Assembly: GCA_008921705.1 (NCBI GenBank)
Contig: VFFE01007789.1
Span: forward strand, 1,536,195 to 1,600,194
DNA from: Burhinus oedicnemus
Lineage: Eukaryota; Chordata; Aves; Charadriiformes; Burhinidae
Length of the DNA stretch: 64,000 nt
Direction of reading: 5' to 3'
Translations under genes and position numbers: made by a program
The notes under the pieces: generated by a model
The model's input: the letters and a program-made list of their open reading frames with translations, nothing else
Database searches by the model: none
Told to the model about the DNA's origin: nothing
Part shown: in pieces, positions 48,707-61,566 of the stretch
Position numbering within the stretch: the first letter of the stretch is position 1
How the letters are laid out: each line of letters opens with the position of its first letter

Positions 48707-51700
48707 AGAGCGCTCTCCTAGCTATCTTCTCCAAGTCTCATCTTTCCATATGCCCTCCCACCCTGTAAAGGAAACATTCCTGCCCGACCAGCCTCCCTTC
48801 AGACTGCTTCACTTCTAATCCTATGGCAAGTACTTCTTCCTCATGTGGTAAAACAAACAAATAAAAATAACCCAAACCAACCAAGCAAACAAAAAAACTC
48901 CACAGCATTAGCAAAGCTGAATGACACACAGCATCGCCGCTTCCCAAGATACCAGGAGGCACTCACAGCAGCCATACTGAACCACGGGATGTTGAAGCCA
49001 CTTTCCGGCTGACACACTTGATACTAGCGTGTGAAGGTTGGGAGCCACTAAAGCTAACATTTTACTCATGCCCCTTTGCTTCCCTTAAATTCCTTTGGTG
49101 TTTTTGACCACCGTTGCCATGCTCTGGACTAACACAGAGCTGCCTGGGTACTACATACTTGCCACAGTCAGGTCCTGGGAGGTCTTCTACCCTGGCTGAG
49201 CCTGGGAATGTCACATGGAGGTGAGATGAAACCTTTCATGCTCGGCTCAGGCAAGGTTATTTCTGTCTCACAGACATCTCAAGGCACAGAGGCTGTGGCA
49301 CCTGTGTGGTTTGGAAGGGTTTTTGTGGGCTGCTCTCTCAGAGGTAGGTATCTCAGCTCTCTTTAACCACTTGCCATATGCATAGATAGGGTGAGGCATC
49401 CTGAACAGTAACGAATCACTGCTGCTATGGTATGGATGTAGAGTAAATGATTACCAATTCAATATCAGCTTCTCCCTCTGCCAAGCTGCTAAAAGAGGAT
49501 AAAAATGGGGCAGGCCCGATTTGACTTCCCTGTTGTGCCAGTGACTAAAATTCATCTAAAATTTTGGTAAGTAAAATGAAGCAGATGGTTGTCAAGGTTT
49601 TCCTAGCAGAGCAGCCTGAGATTCGCAAACTGTATGTTCAGACTTAGATCAAAACCACAGAGCATGTTGGAGCTCAGCTTCGATTTGAGCTTTTCCAGAA
49701 ACAACGGAAACTTGATATCAGTTCAGATCAGGGACAAAACAAAAGAAGTAAAATCTTCATTGCAGAGCTCAGCTTGCGGTCGCATCATGTGAAAGGAGGT
49801 CAGATTACTAGTGACCGTGCTAAAAGATTTACTCATAAGTTACGATATCATGAGAAGTAAAAGAAGCTTACTAATATTTGACCTAAAAATGTTGCAGCCT
49901 AGTGGTATTAATGAAATTAACTTTAGTTCAAGTTTGCTAAATAGATAGCTAAAGATTGATAAGATTGCTAAAACATCAACTCGGAGAACAGAGTAATTCA
50001 GTTCAAAAGAAAATGCACCAAGAAACTCTTCCATCGTTTTTAATGGTTTGGGCTTTTTTTTGCTTTGGAAATGCTGGCTGCATATTCATCTACATAATTT
50101 CGTTATATCATTCTACGTGTGATTTTTTGGGGCTTAAGAAACACAATATTTCTGAAGAATAATAATGTAGTTTATTAATAAACATTTCAACTTATTTTTC
50201 CTTATGAAATACACAGCACTTTCTCTTTCCACTTTCATGTATGCTACCATGGCATTTGTTAAACACATAAAAACTTTCTTTACAATCTGTTCAATTTTGA
50301 TAATAAGCTGAAGGGCAGAAAATTGGCTAAAGGCTGCATCAAGGATTCCAGAGTATCTGTCCTCAGAAGTGTGGCACATTTCTTCAAAACCCTGCAGCCA
50401 TTCCTGTGAAATTTGATTGAGAATCTACGATAAAACCTGACTGAGTCATTATGGCCTAACCTCTCAGCTAGCAACAGTTTTATCTAGTACGGAATGGACA
50501 AACACAGACCAATTCAAAACTGTATATATTAGAAATGCAGTAATATCAGAATGTCTCTTACTATACATTATCCTTCTTCCCTTTTGTGTTAGGAGCAACG
50601 CTCTGGGCTTTGTGGATAGGTAAAAAGTATTGGTAAGCACAAAAAGGATAAAATAAAAATTACGTTAATGTCCTTAGCTAAAAAAGCCCCAACCAAACAA
50701 AAACCCCATGAATCTTCAGAAAAAATTTTAACCCTTTGTATGGTGGCTTTGGATGATGTTGTTTTGTATATGCTTGAAGAAAGAATAACATATTAATCAT
50801 GTTATTTCCCAGTTTTCATTCATTTCCCAGAAACACCCCTTCCTCCCCTTTCCACCTCAAAGTTTGCTCTATAAGCCTGTCCTTTCAGTGGCAGCCCTGT
50901 ATGAATGAGAAAGAAGAACCTTAGTTAAGAAGGTCTACCACTTACCACATGGTACCTTTAGAAGCTGGTTCTGGCAAATTTAAAAGTCAGTCATCGAAAG
51001 CCATGCTGGGTAAAAGTCTTCCACAGAGAAGAAGGAGCTATGGAGGATCAGCAGATGTGGGGAGGGAATAAATTGGACTCCTGAGGAGTCTACCCACTTC
51101 TCTCTTGCACGCCATTGCTTTACCTCAACATAGGGCTGTTGGAACATCCCACCCACAGAATGATTTGGGTGAAAGAGAAAATTAACTAAGCAACTTTTTA
51201 CAATGATAACAATTTCTTTAAAAAAACCACATACTAGGATGTACATATCTGAAAACACAGACGTAAAGAAGAGAGAAACACATCCTGCAAATAATTATAG
51301 CTATCTTGGCTTAAGTTGTGAAATGTGCTGATTTTTCTTCTAACAAGACCTCTTCAGAAAGTGGTGTTTATTTTGACAACACTGTCGTTCCCCTTTAACT
51401 CGCCGACAAATTGAAATATATTTTTGTTTCTCTGTAAGATTGCCTTACCCATTTTAGAATAACAGCATGTCACATATCCAGTATCATAAGAACTGTAGCA
51501 AAGCAACATCTTGCCTGTTTAGCAAGAACTTCCCATTCTTGATGAGTTTCTTTGAAATTTCCCTTTATTCATCACTGAAAATGCTAAAGTAAATAAAAAT
51601 ATTCCTATTTTCTCCTACTTTTTTTTTTTAGATCGGCAAAGTAAATTTGGCATAAACTGTATATCACATAAATTGAGATGCATGTATGTAAGCTTGCAGA

Positions 51701-52789
51701 TTGCAGTCAAAGTCTGGGTGGACGATAGCATTTCACAAGATTTATAGCAGCGTTAATGTGGCAGTGATGAAGACCGCTCTTACACCTAATTCATCTGGTT
51801 ACTTAATGCGCTATTGTAGGCTCTTCCAGAAGATCCTTTGGGGGTTTTTTTGTTTGAAGTTATATATGGGGTTTTTAAATATATATATACTTGCATTTAG
51901 ACACACACATAAGTAAGTATTTGCATAATTAAAGCCAAGAGCTGGAATGTAATGTTTGTTGATAACCCATTCTTGCCATATTCTTAAGAGGCAAAGGGTT
52001 TATATTCTTTTTTCCAAACTGCAGGTTGACTTCATATAAATGTAGGTAATTATATTAGTATGAACTTTACTTAAACATTTTTCCTTATTCCAGAGGGGGA
52101 CAAACAAGAATTAAATAGATTCCCTAGAGGTAGCATTAGAAATACATTGTGCTAATTCTTATAGCGGAAGAACAATGTCTGCCAGCCCTGGGGGAGATAA
52201 GTGCCAACGTTACCTGGCAAGTGTCTAAGGGTACCTATGGGACAGTCACAGGGAGAACCACAGTCAGCTTGAAATAATTTATTATACTCTGTCAATAATG
52301 GTTATTCGGAAACAATACCAATGAAATTAAATGTATAATAAGACATGAAAGGATCACATAAAAATGTAGTCCCATGCACCAACATAAATATATATCCCTC
52401 CAAGGACCAAGGAATTCCTTGCTGTTAGCAGTTAATAAGTTCCACGAGTTTGAAACACACATTGACTGGAGAAGGACTGCTTTCTCCGTGCATTATCACG
52501 GGCTCCACACCCATCAACCACTGGATATGAAGTCAGGCAGCAAGTACTTGGGAAGCTAAAGCAGATGCCCTAAGTGTCACAGGCGGTCTAACATAAATGA
52601 GCTGTGCACATATATACTGACACAAAACGTGGTTCATTGCTTCTCTGGCAGCTGCTAAAAATGCTGACACAAGATGGAGTGATTGAACAACAGAATTGTG
52701 CCGCTTTCTCTCTTGCCTTTCCCTGCACTGTCTTCAATTGCAAGTCTTTCCCGTGCCTCTCCCTTTTAATTACACTAAAAGGCTGCTAA
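48707..52789. other. Unannotated AT-rich interval
   Basis: No gene, RNA or transposon recognised. There is a short TA run near 51879-51889. Open frames are short and resemble nothing known. Confidence 0.5.
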
Positions 52790-54450
52790 TGTGAAAGCTT
52801 GTCATTTTTGTCCCCAACCCAAACCTCTCCCACCAACCCTTGCGCTTATGCTTGTTTGCCCAGCCAGACTGTCCAGACACCAGCTCCAGCTGCAGCTTCC
52901 AAAGGAAACTGATAAAGCTGTCATAACCTGGCCTGGCCCAGCCAAAGGCTTGGCAGTCCATGGACGGACAGACTGCATCCTACAGTTCCCACAGGCTGGG
53001 CTGCAGCACACACCACCCTTCTCTCCACCAGAACCATCTCTGACTAAAGAGTACTTTACCCGCAGCAGAAGTCAAGAAAGCCCCTGGCCAGACTGGCAAA
53101 GACTCAGAAGAAAAGCTACTTCTATCTAATGCAGTTGAAGAGGAAAGAAGTTTGTGGGAGGTCTTTGACCACAAGAACTGAGGAGGTTCTTTTCATTGCT
53201 GCTTGACATGTTTCCTCCAACCATCAAGGAAATCCCTTGCACAGGATCCTGACTGTGCCCTGGAGTTCCCAAGACTTGAGACGGCCAGAGACAGTGGCGC
53301 ATTAGGGAATTAATCCAGCAATCAGTGGTGGAGATGAAGCTGGAAGCTTTACAGCCTGCTTGGATGTGTGGTCTTATCCTGAGTAAATGCACAAATTTGG
53401 AGGATGCATTGCCTCTGGTCTCTTTTTTGGAATTCCTAGCAAATAGCACATGGGCCTGCAGCAACACACAGGAGGATGAAAATATTAACAGAAGTATTGG
53501 TCACGGACAATCGTGTGGGTGGCAGAGGCTGGACAGTTAAGGCAGCCAAGCCTGTGGGGCAGCAATTCACTTTTCCATGTGCCTGTAACCTGCCACAGCC
53601 ACAGACCAGTCCTGAGAGAGCACTGTGGAGATCAGGAGTACATTTGGCTTGGCCTCAACCAGCATCTCCTCACCAAATGAACTGCTGAGGACCATGATGG
53701 CAGCCACACAAAGAAAGTAGTTCCAGACAGTAAAAGGAAGCTGGGACTGATTCATAAGAAGTATCTAGTCTGCCTTTCAAGAGGTTTAAATACTTAGGCT
53801 TCAGACGGATCCCACAGCAGTGGTGCTTGGCTGCCTGGTTTCTCCCTCGACAGAGACAGACACTCCACAGGAAGCAATTAAAGCTTGTGGAGAAAAAACA
53901 ATTAAGGCCTATCAAGTGAGGTTCAATACAGGGTTTCTTTTCAGGAGCAGAAAGGAAAGTCCTGTATAAACTAGTCAGGAGACCAGACTAACGGATGTGG
54001 CTGTAATTACACAAGCACGATTCTGGTGCCGGCACAGGGACTGCTGGGGTGAGGAAGAGGGGAGCTGGAAGAGTAAGGAGGAATCCAGGGCTGAAACATC
54101 AAAGGCTCATTTTAAGTTCAGAGCAGGGTACAAACACCCCATCAGTGTGTGCAAGCCATCCTAGCACATAAGGTATTTCACAGTCAACGAGGCCAGCCAG
54201 GGCTGGGATTCCCGGGCTGCCTTGTCCTCCTGTTCCTACTCGGACAGGAACGGCTCCTCGCTGTCTCCAGCAGCTTCAACTATACCGGTCACCATCTCCA
54301 GGCAGCTAGTGCAACATAGGCACAAACTCCCCGTTAGCTTGTGCTTAAAAGTGTGTTCTCGAGGAAAGCAGCCACAAATGCTACTTTCCAAGCGTGCAAC
54401 ACTGCATCGTTTTCAGTCCATGCTCAAGCCCTGCGATGCTGTTGCGTAAG
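52790..54450. other. GC-richer, non-coding patch
   Basis: This stretch of about 1.7 kb is visibly richer in G and C than the DNA on either side, but it has no long or recognisable frame and no CR1 or LTR signature. The longest frames (112-113 codons, on opposite strands and overlapping other frames) look like by-products of composition. It could be an unrecognised old transposon, a lncRNA exon or a regulatory region. Confidence 0.4.
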
Positions 54451-54950
54451 GTGTGGGGGGAAAAAAATAGCACAACCATAAGGAGACATGGAGCTGTAGA
54501 TTACAAACTAATTCAGCATTCCTGGCAGACAGCACGCTTCTCGGGGCCAAACACAATATTTTTTCCAGCTTTCCTTGGTAGGCTTGCTTACCCTTCGAAA
54601 CATCAACATGTAATTTGTGATTCCTAGGAAGACGACTGGATTTTCAGTTTTAAGGAAGAAAGGTGTCTTGCTATTATTTCTAGGCAGAAACATGTGAATA
54701 TTGAAATATACATTGCCCACATACTTCACACTTTTCCGGAAGGTTCTCCAGGAAAATGAAAATTGTGAAAAAATAAAAATGAATTAATAAAATCTGAGCA
54801 ATTACAAGAAAAATAAGTAGCGTTCCAACAAACAGAAGCTAGAATGCTCTATGTACAAATAAGTACTCCAAGTTTCAAAAGCTTGCATTTATAAAACACA
54901 GAGGTAGTGCATTTTTTATATATAGCATTGAACTCTCTTGCTTACTGTCT

Positions 54951-54986
54951 TTTTGCTTTTTAATTAAATTTTGCTTTTTAATTAAA
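54951..54986 (+). repeat. Perfect 18-bp tandem duplication
   Basis: TTTTGCTTTTTAATTAAA occurs twice back to back (54951-54968 and 54969-54986) with no difference, so the duplication is probably recent. Confidence 0.95.
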
Positions 54987-57176
54987 TATGAAGAGTCAGA
55001 ATGTGTCCCTATTTAATCTAAATTCTGCCGGAATGTATCTGAAGGTACTTTTTCCCATGGGTTTACTCTCAGGCTGAGAAAAAGAAAGTTTTAAATGTTC
55101 TCTGCTTTACAACAGCTGAGAGAGGGGCCAGTGTCTGGAAATGCCTTCGACATCTGTCTGCACTTATTTGCACTGTGCTTGAAACCCTGATGGAGATCGA
55201 CTTGACATTTCCACAACCTCTCCCAGCTCTGGCAATCTGTATTCTCATCCAGAAATCGCGGCGTATGAAGCACCTCCCCGTTTAACCACCTCAAACTCCT
55301 CTCCTGACTCCAGAGCCACATTTTGAAGCATCAGCCTCTGTAGGAAAAGCATTCGGCATACTCGTTTGCACATTACTGTCTGCACACGATGCCATGTGTA
55401 CAGCAACAGATATCAGCTTTCCTGGTCTAATGTGAATTGATCAATAAGCAAGTATCACTTTAGATACCGTCAACAGTTTGTCCGTATGTTTTTCTGAAAA
55501 ATGGAGCCTATCAGTGATACAGTAGTATTCAGATACTTGAAAGATAGTGCTCTGTAGCATTTTCTGAATCAGTTAAAAGGTCACAGATGCTTAAAAATTT
55601 ATCTCTTCAGAGCAAGTTAAACATCATGCAAGTGTGTTCTGTGGTCTGTGTTGTCATGCAAATTCAGGTTTGCCTGTGGATAATCTCACTGACATCAGTT
55701 TTCTCATTTTACATCACCTTTCTCATTGCTTCCCAGTACCCTTTGCAACTATAAAGTTTGTGTATGAAGACACCAAGAATCAGGAGCCCTCCATGCATAT
55801 TTTAAAGTAAGACTGCTAAAGTAATAATAATCATCTCTTATACTTTTTCAGTGGTGAATGCCTTTTACAAGTAATGCTATTATTTCTAAATGATCGAACT
55901 CTCACAATAGGCAGTCTGCATTACTGCTTGTGATAATCACGTTTCTAGTCCAACCTTGATGTAAACATCTACAGCAATACATTGAATCAGAGTCAAATAT
56001 TGTTTAGAGTATTGTGAGGGATTTTTTTTTCCCTTCGGCATTCAACTTTTTAACTGGGGAGGTCTGTGAGAGACTGAATCCGTGGTCCTGAGAAAATAAA
56101 TCCCTGTTTTCCTAAGTTTCATGTAAATTCATTATGGCTACATGACTCGTGGCTTTAGTGGCCTTATTTGTTTATTTATGAGTGCCACGAGGCAAATTAT
56201 CTTGTTTACTTAGCTCTCTAGTCACACGTTTCTGCCTTTTAAATAACACTTGGTTCTTTTAAAATACCTACAATTTTAAAGGACTATTAAATAATGGAAT
56301 CTTCTATGACATTATATTACTTCAGTTTCATACATCAACCCGTTGCGATGTTACGACAGCATCCAATGATGATGACATAGATCACAGCCTTCTCTAATCT
56401 TTGTATGCTGTGCATTAAATATTATGGCAATCTACAGGTGCTATCAAAATACACACAGTGAATGCCAACAATCCTTAAACACCCTGAAGGACAGATTTTA
56501 GTGTAGACTCACAACCTTAAAGATGAGAAAAGAGACATGCAACTTGTAAAGTCAAGATTAAAACTTTTGGTCTTTAGACACTTCTACTGATAATCTGGAA
56601 ACAGCGTCAAGCATTTTTTTTAATTTTTGTTTTTGCTTCTCAGAAGCAGTATGTCAGATCATCAGTTAAAGCTACATAACTATTGCCTCACTGGGGAATA
56701 GAGCACAGCTAAGCCCTGTAAGATGAGCAATCCAATAGAGCATTTTCATTCTCACGTAAAATTTCTCACTAACTCTCACTTATCTTGGAAACTCTCTTGC
56801 CTTTCTTTCCAAATGTAGTTGCTTGTTTTGCATCCCAGGTTTATCTGTCACAAATTACATGTGATCATGTCATTATTTTACAGGGTTGAAGTGTCTTAGA
56901 AATTCAGATCTATTCTGGCTTCTTCAGAGTATTCTAATACATGTAAGGTTGCAAAAGCATGGGAAACCCATTTCTGCATTGCTTAAACTGTAGATGACTT
57001 TAATCTGCCATTACAGTAGCTCTCTTCCACTACAAAAAAAATTAGCAAAGTATGTATGTGAATGATAATATTGTTCTAACATACCCTAAAAATTAATGAT
57101 GAACATGAAATAAACAGATTTTTACAGTCTAACAAGGCCCTTCAAATAGGTTTTGTTGGTTGGTTGGTTTGTTCCG

Positions 57177-57188
57177 CCCCCCCCCCCC
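57177..57188 (+). repeat. Poly(C) tract, 12 C
   Basis: A run of 12 C, preceded closely by GGTT/GTTT tetramers at about 57155-57172. Such tracts are prone to sequencing-length error. Confidence 0.9.
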
Positions 57189-58290
57189 AAAAACCGCACC
57201 TTCTTTAGAATCTTATCCCAACACAGCACACAGGCTGAGTATTTTCTCAGTCTTTCCACAGCATCAAAGATCACTTTCTTTGAAAACAACAGTTGCTTTT
57301 AAAAAAAAAAAACAACCACACCACAAAATATTTAAAATGCACAATACTTTTCAAAAGCAAACCACTACAGATTCGTAGAAAACTCATTTAGTTATTTTCA
57401 GTGAAACATGCTCAAAATATTCCAATTCTAGTTTTTGTGCAGAAGCTTCAAAAAGCATCTTGTTTTTAGTGAATAAATTGCTTGCAGAATACAATCATAC
57501 AAGAAATAGAACTTGCAACCATTTAAATGCCACACATGGTAGAGCCCCAAGTAGCTTTTACAAATTCTCAGTTTAACAGATTTTCCGAGTTGCTTTTTAG
57601 TCAGAAAAGTTTGTCCATAGGATGAAGCTGTTTTGGGAAAGCTCTTATCACAAGGAGATTAATTTATATAAGCAATTTATTAATAGGCAATTAGAAAATA
57701 CGGATGATCATTATTCTTTTTGTCACGCTTCCCAATCAATATAGGAATAAGCACAATTAGCTATAGCACTTCTGTAGTGGTTTAGTACAGAAGACTCTCC
57801 TTCTGGAAGCCTTCATGAGATAAACAGCTTCACTAGGTCTTTAATCTGGTACAAACTACTGGGATAAATGGATGGAAACTGGAGCTTGTAGCAAGCAGGC
57901 ACTTTAGCAGAGGCTTGCTCTGAGTTACCTACTCTGTGTAAGAAGGCTACTGGTGGTAGGAAAAACATTCCTTGTTTCTGGCTAGCTGAAATAGCTCCAA
58001 TAGCAGTTCTTGCGGATGCAAATAGGGCAAATCTGCTTCTTGGCTGCCCTTGCACAATCCTGAGGCAAGCATAGAAAGTGATGGGGCAGAATGAGAGAAG
58101 TTATCAAATCATTTAAGTTTCACAAAAAAATGCCATGGTATTAAAATGCATGATGTTGGCACAAGATGACATTTCCCTCCCTTTAATTTTCTTCTATACT
58201 TCCTTCCTAATCTGTTTCTGCTCCCTTCTTAGTCTTTATTGCAAGGCATAAGCATTGCTGAAATAAATAGTGGAAAATGTCCAGAAAAAG

Positions 58291-58306
58291 AAAAAAAAAA
58301 AAAAAA
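58291..58306 (+). repeat. Poly(A) tract, 16 A
   Basis: An uninterrupted run of 16 A after an AAAAAG unit. No retrocopy or AATAAA-ended transcript is recognisable immediately upstream. Confidence 0.9.
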
Positions 58307-58967
58307 GTCAAAAAGCTCAAATATACTGGTTTTGGTTGCTGTCATTCATATGAGCCTTAAAACAGGTTCAATCCATTCCAGAATTCACTGTAGGAGACTA
58401 AACTTGCAGGGTTTTTTCATCCCCAACTGAATATAAATTAGACTCTCAGGAAATTTCTTAAACACAAGAGGTAAATCACATATTCATATGTTCAGAAACC
58501 TTTACCTCATCACACACAGATATTATGTAGGCAGCCCATGAAATCCACCAAAACAGTCATGTAGTTCCAGGAAGTGTTTCGGGCTCATGAATAAATAAAT
58601 GTGCAGTTTCTTTAATGTATGCACCGACACTCACTAAATGTTGAAGCGTCTCCAGAAGGCTGCATATATTGCAAATGTCAGACTCATTTTGACAAAACGT
58701 TGCCTACCATTCTGAAATAACTGAACAAAATGATATATTCGAAATCTTGTTCTCTGTTTTGTTGATGACAACTGCTATGTACTTTTCACCAGCTGACAAA
58801 GCAACGTATGTCTCAGTCTCTCATTAAGAATATGTCTTAAAACAGGAGAAAAAACGCGGGCTAATTATGTACCAAAGCTTACTTGCTGTCTTTTAGCTGA
58901 AGCTTACAGAACACCTACTACCAGGCATTTTTGGTTAAATTTTAAAACATATGACCAGTTATTCAGA

Positions 58968-58982
58968 TTTTTTTTTTTTTTT
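58968..58982 (+). repeat. Poly(T) tract, 15 T
   Basis: An uninterrupted run of 15 T; simple sequence. Confidence 0.9.
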
Positions 58983-61454
58983 AAAGCGTGACTTCTGCAT
59001 CCTCTGACTTTAAAAGCAACACCAAAACCCCAAAGTGTCAAATTCAGAAAGCTGAAAGCTTGCCTACAATTAACAACATACTTCTTTGCCTTGAGAGGGT
59101 GTCCAAAGGGTGATGATCTCTAGTGACTGACAGGATGTAATGAAAATAGGAGCTTTGGATGTTTGACTAGAGATTTCTCAGGCAGTGGCACTCTCTTCCT
59201 TTGCAAAGAGACTTTTTTTGTGAAGCAGAATTGCTCGGTGAGAATGAGACCCTGCTTAGTTCCACAAATTGAAAAATAATCATCATAATGAAGTCTCAGA
59301 GCCAGCCCATTCCTTGGCACATTCAGTCACCTCTGGGATTACACAACCTCGCTTACTTCTGCAAGTGTGAGAATTTTCTTTTCCCTTTCTTTCTTTCCAT
59401 AAGTGAAGCCAAAATGAAATGAAATTCCTTTTACCACATGAAGGATTTGGTCTTTGCCAAGTTTAGTGATTATATATAAGTTTAGCACAAATCACATCTG
59501 TCACGTGGAAGCCCAAAATACAGCCACTCAGAAATCAAAGTGAAGTAAAGACAATGGGTTAAGCTTAGGAGCACCCTGCAACGACGGCCAGTAATCATCA
59601 AAAGTTAAAAAAAAAGAAAACACACAAACTCATCACGCATCAGCCTATTTGACTTATGACGAATTCCAACTAAGCACCTCAGTTACTCAGGCATGGTGTA
59701 ATAAGTAGGTAGGAAGAGCAAAATAGTCCGTATCATACAAAAAAAGAACAGAAAGCGAGGAATCTTGCTTCTAGGTGTTAATATAGCTTGGTGTGACACA
59801 GCAGTGCAGTAGCTGGGCAGCTGACAAGTAGAACTGAAATCTAGTATTACACATCCACACAGTGACATAGTCACAGTTAGCACGATCAGCAGTGTGATCA
59901 CAGTTTAAAGAACTTCATTTTTAAAAAAAAGGAAAGAAAAGATATCCAAAAGGAAGAAAAAAGCACGGACAAATCTGGTAGCACCCAATTGCACTGGTAT
60001 TTTATTTTTGTTGAAGGGCAAATTTACAAGTCCAAAAAAAGTCTTGTTCACAACTCATTTAGCACCATATCTCTAACCTAGTCGATGATGTTACTCTCTT
60101 CTCACAGGCTTCTGTCAAGTAAAATGCCTACGGTCACAGAATTAACAGAATCATTTCACATTCTCAGTCCAAACCAGCTATCAATTTTTTTTGTTTGTTT
60201 GTTTTGTTTTTTTAAGAAAGCTTAGAGAATCAGGTTCTGAGAAAGAATTGCTCCTGTTTATATCTCACGGGACATTACACATACCCCTTACTTGCTAGCC
60301 CTGACAGCATCTGTTCCCATAAATTGTCCAAGCCCCATTTCCACAAATGGCAGAGGTTAGATGGGTTTTGACTATTAGCTTGAAGAGAAATTTTGCCATG
60401 GAAGTAAATACCAGATGGTTTAAGACTAGTTTTCTTCTCTCAAAAGCGTTAACACCATATGCTGCAGCCTGTCTCAGTAACACACCTGGTTTACAGAGGT
60501 TGCTTTCGAGGATTCAGAAAGTCTTCAAGTACATCCTTCACTCCTTAAATAACCATCAGCGTAATTTAATAGCTACGTATATTGAGCAGCTAAATACATG
60601 AAAAAAAAAAGGCAACAGACTCCATTAAATCCATGAAGCACTGTGGAGAAAGTTACTCCCTAATTATTAGTATTAGGTAGCTGCACATAAAACAAGATTT
60701 TTCTCTGCTGATTACAGATTAGACCAAACTCAATAATAAAGGTCAAACATTGGAGTTATTCTACACTGCCTGAGATCAGATTCTTTCCAGCACATACGGT
60801 GACTTTGACACATTTCAGCACTAAACCATTCTTCGTGGCAGGTCCTGCCCAACATTTAAGCACCTCCCCCCCCTCGGCATTTTACTGAACAAACATTGTG
60901 TTCTATGATGCAATTTATTTAAAAACATTTATTTTAGGCAAAATTAAACAGACATTTGAGATTACATAGAAATACAGTTTCCAATTGGATCACATAATCT
61001 TTTCATTAAAAATGCACTGTTGTGTTGATTTAAGTATTTTTGTATGGATTGAACAGGTATGTAATATTTAACCATGCCATTCGCAGTCAACTATCATAAA
61101 AATCAGTAACTAAAAAGGTTTCTTAAAATGTGCAAATATTATCTGTGTTACCATTGATAATAAATGACCACTAAATAGATGCTTATTACGTAAAGCTTTT
61201 TAAAGTACAATAAAAATACAAATTCTATTTGTTAAAAAAGGCCATTGCCATGGCTACTAAACATCCTCATTATACAAATTCCAAAATACTATATGACAAA
61301 CAAAATTATAAAGACTTTTCTTTATGAAACATATACTATTCTATTTGTTAGTGATTTTATATATTTTTAATATATATATATTTATACATAATACTCTATA
61401 TGAATGTTGAACACAGAATGAGAGAGAGGAAGACTAATGTAATGTAGACCATTA

Positions 61455-61566
61455 AGGCCCCCATTCAGCAAGGTACCTGAGCATATGTCAAACTCAGCAA
61501 AGGAATAATCCCATTCATTTCAGTGGGCTTCAAAGGTATATGCCGAAGTACTTTGTTGAACAAGGC
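61455..61566. repeat. Degraded palindromic (hairpin) repeat element
   Basis: The left arm starting TTCAGCAAGGTACCTGAGCA (61464) pairs with the right arm ending TACTTTGTTGAA (61560). About 18 of the outer 23 positions are complementary, and most mismatches are transitions. The centre (CCCATT ... AGTGGG) is also self-complementary. From memory this matches a family of hairpin elements common in turtle, crocodile and bird DNA, with TTCAGCAAAGCACTTAAGCA-like ends and a CCCATTGACTTCAATGGG-like centre. I cannot name it with certainty. It is likely an ancient MITE-like DNA-transposon derivative. Confidence 0.65.

Larger units (their letters stand above)
54451..61454. other. Unannotated AT-rich interval
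   Basis: No gene is recognised. Features are an 18-bp tandem duplication at 54951-54986, C12 at 57177-57188, A16 at 58291-58306 and T15 at 58968-58982. A minus-strand ATG-started frame at 55091-55321 (76 codons) lies in a small CpG-containing patch but is unlike known proteins. Confidence 0.5.

Noticed and set aside
58291..58306. Poly(A) run as the tail of a processed pseudogene
   Set aside because: No recognisable coding or SINE body lies upstream and no target duplication is evident. The same holds for the A16 run at 11811-11826.
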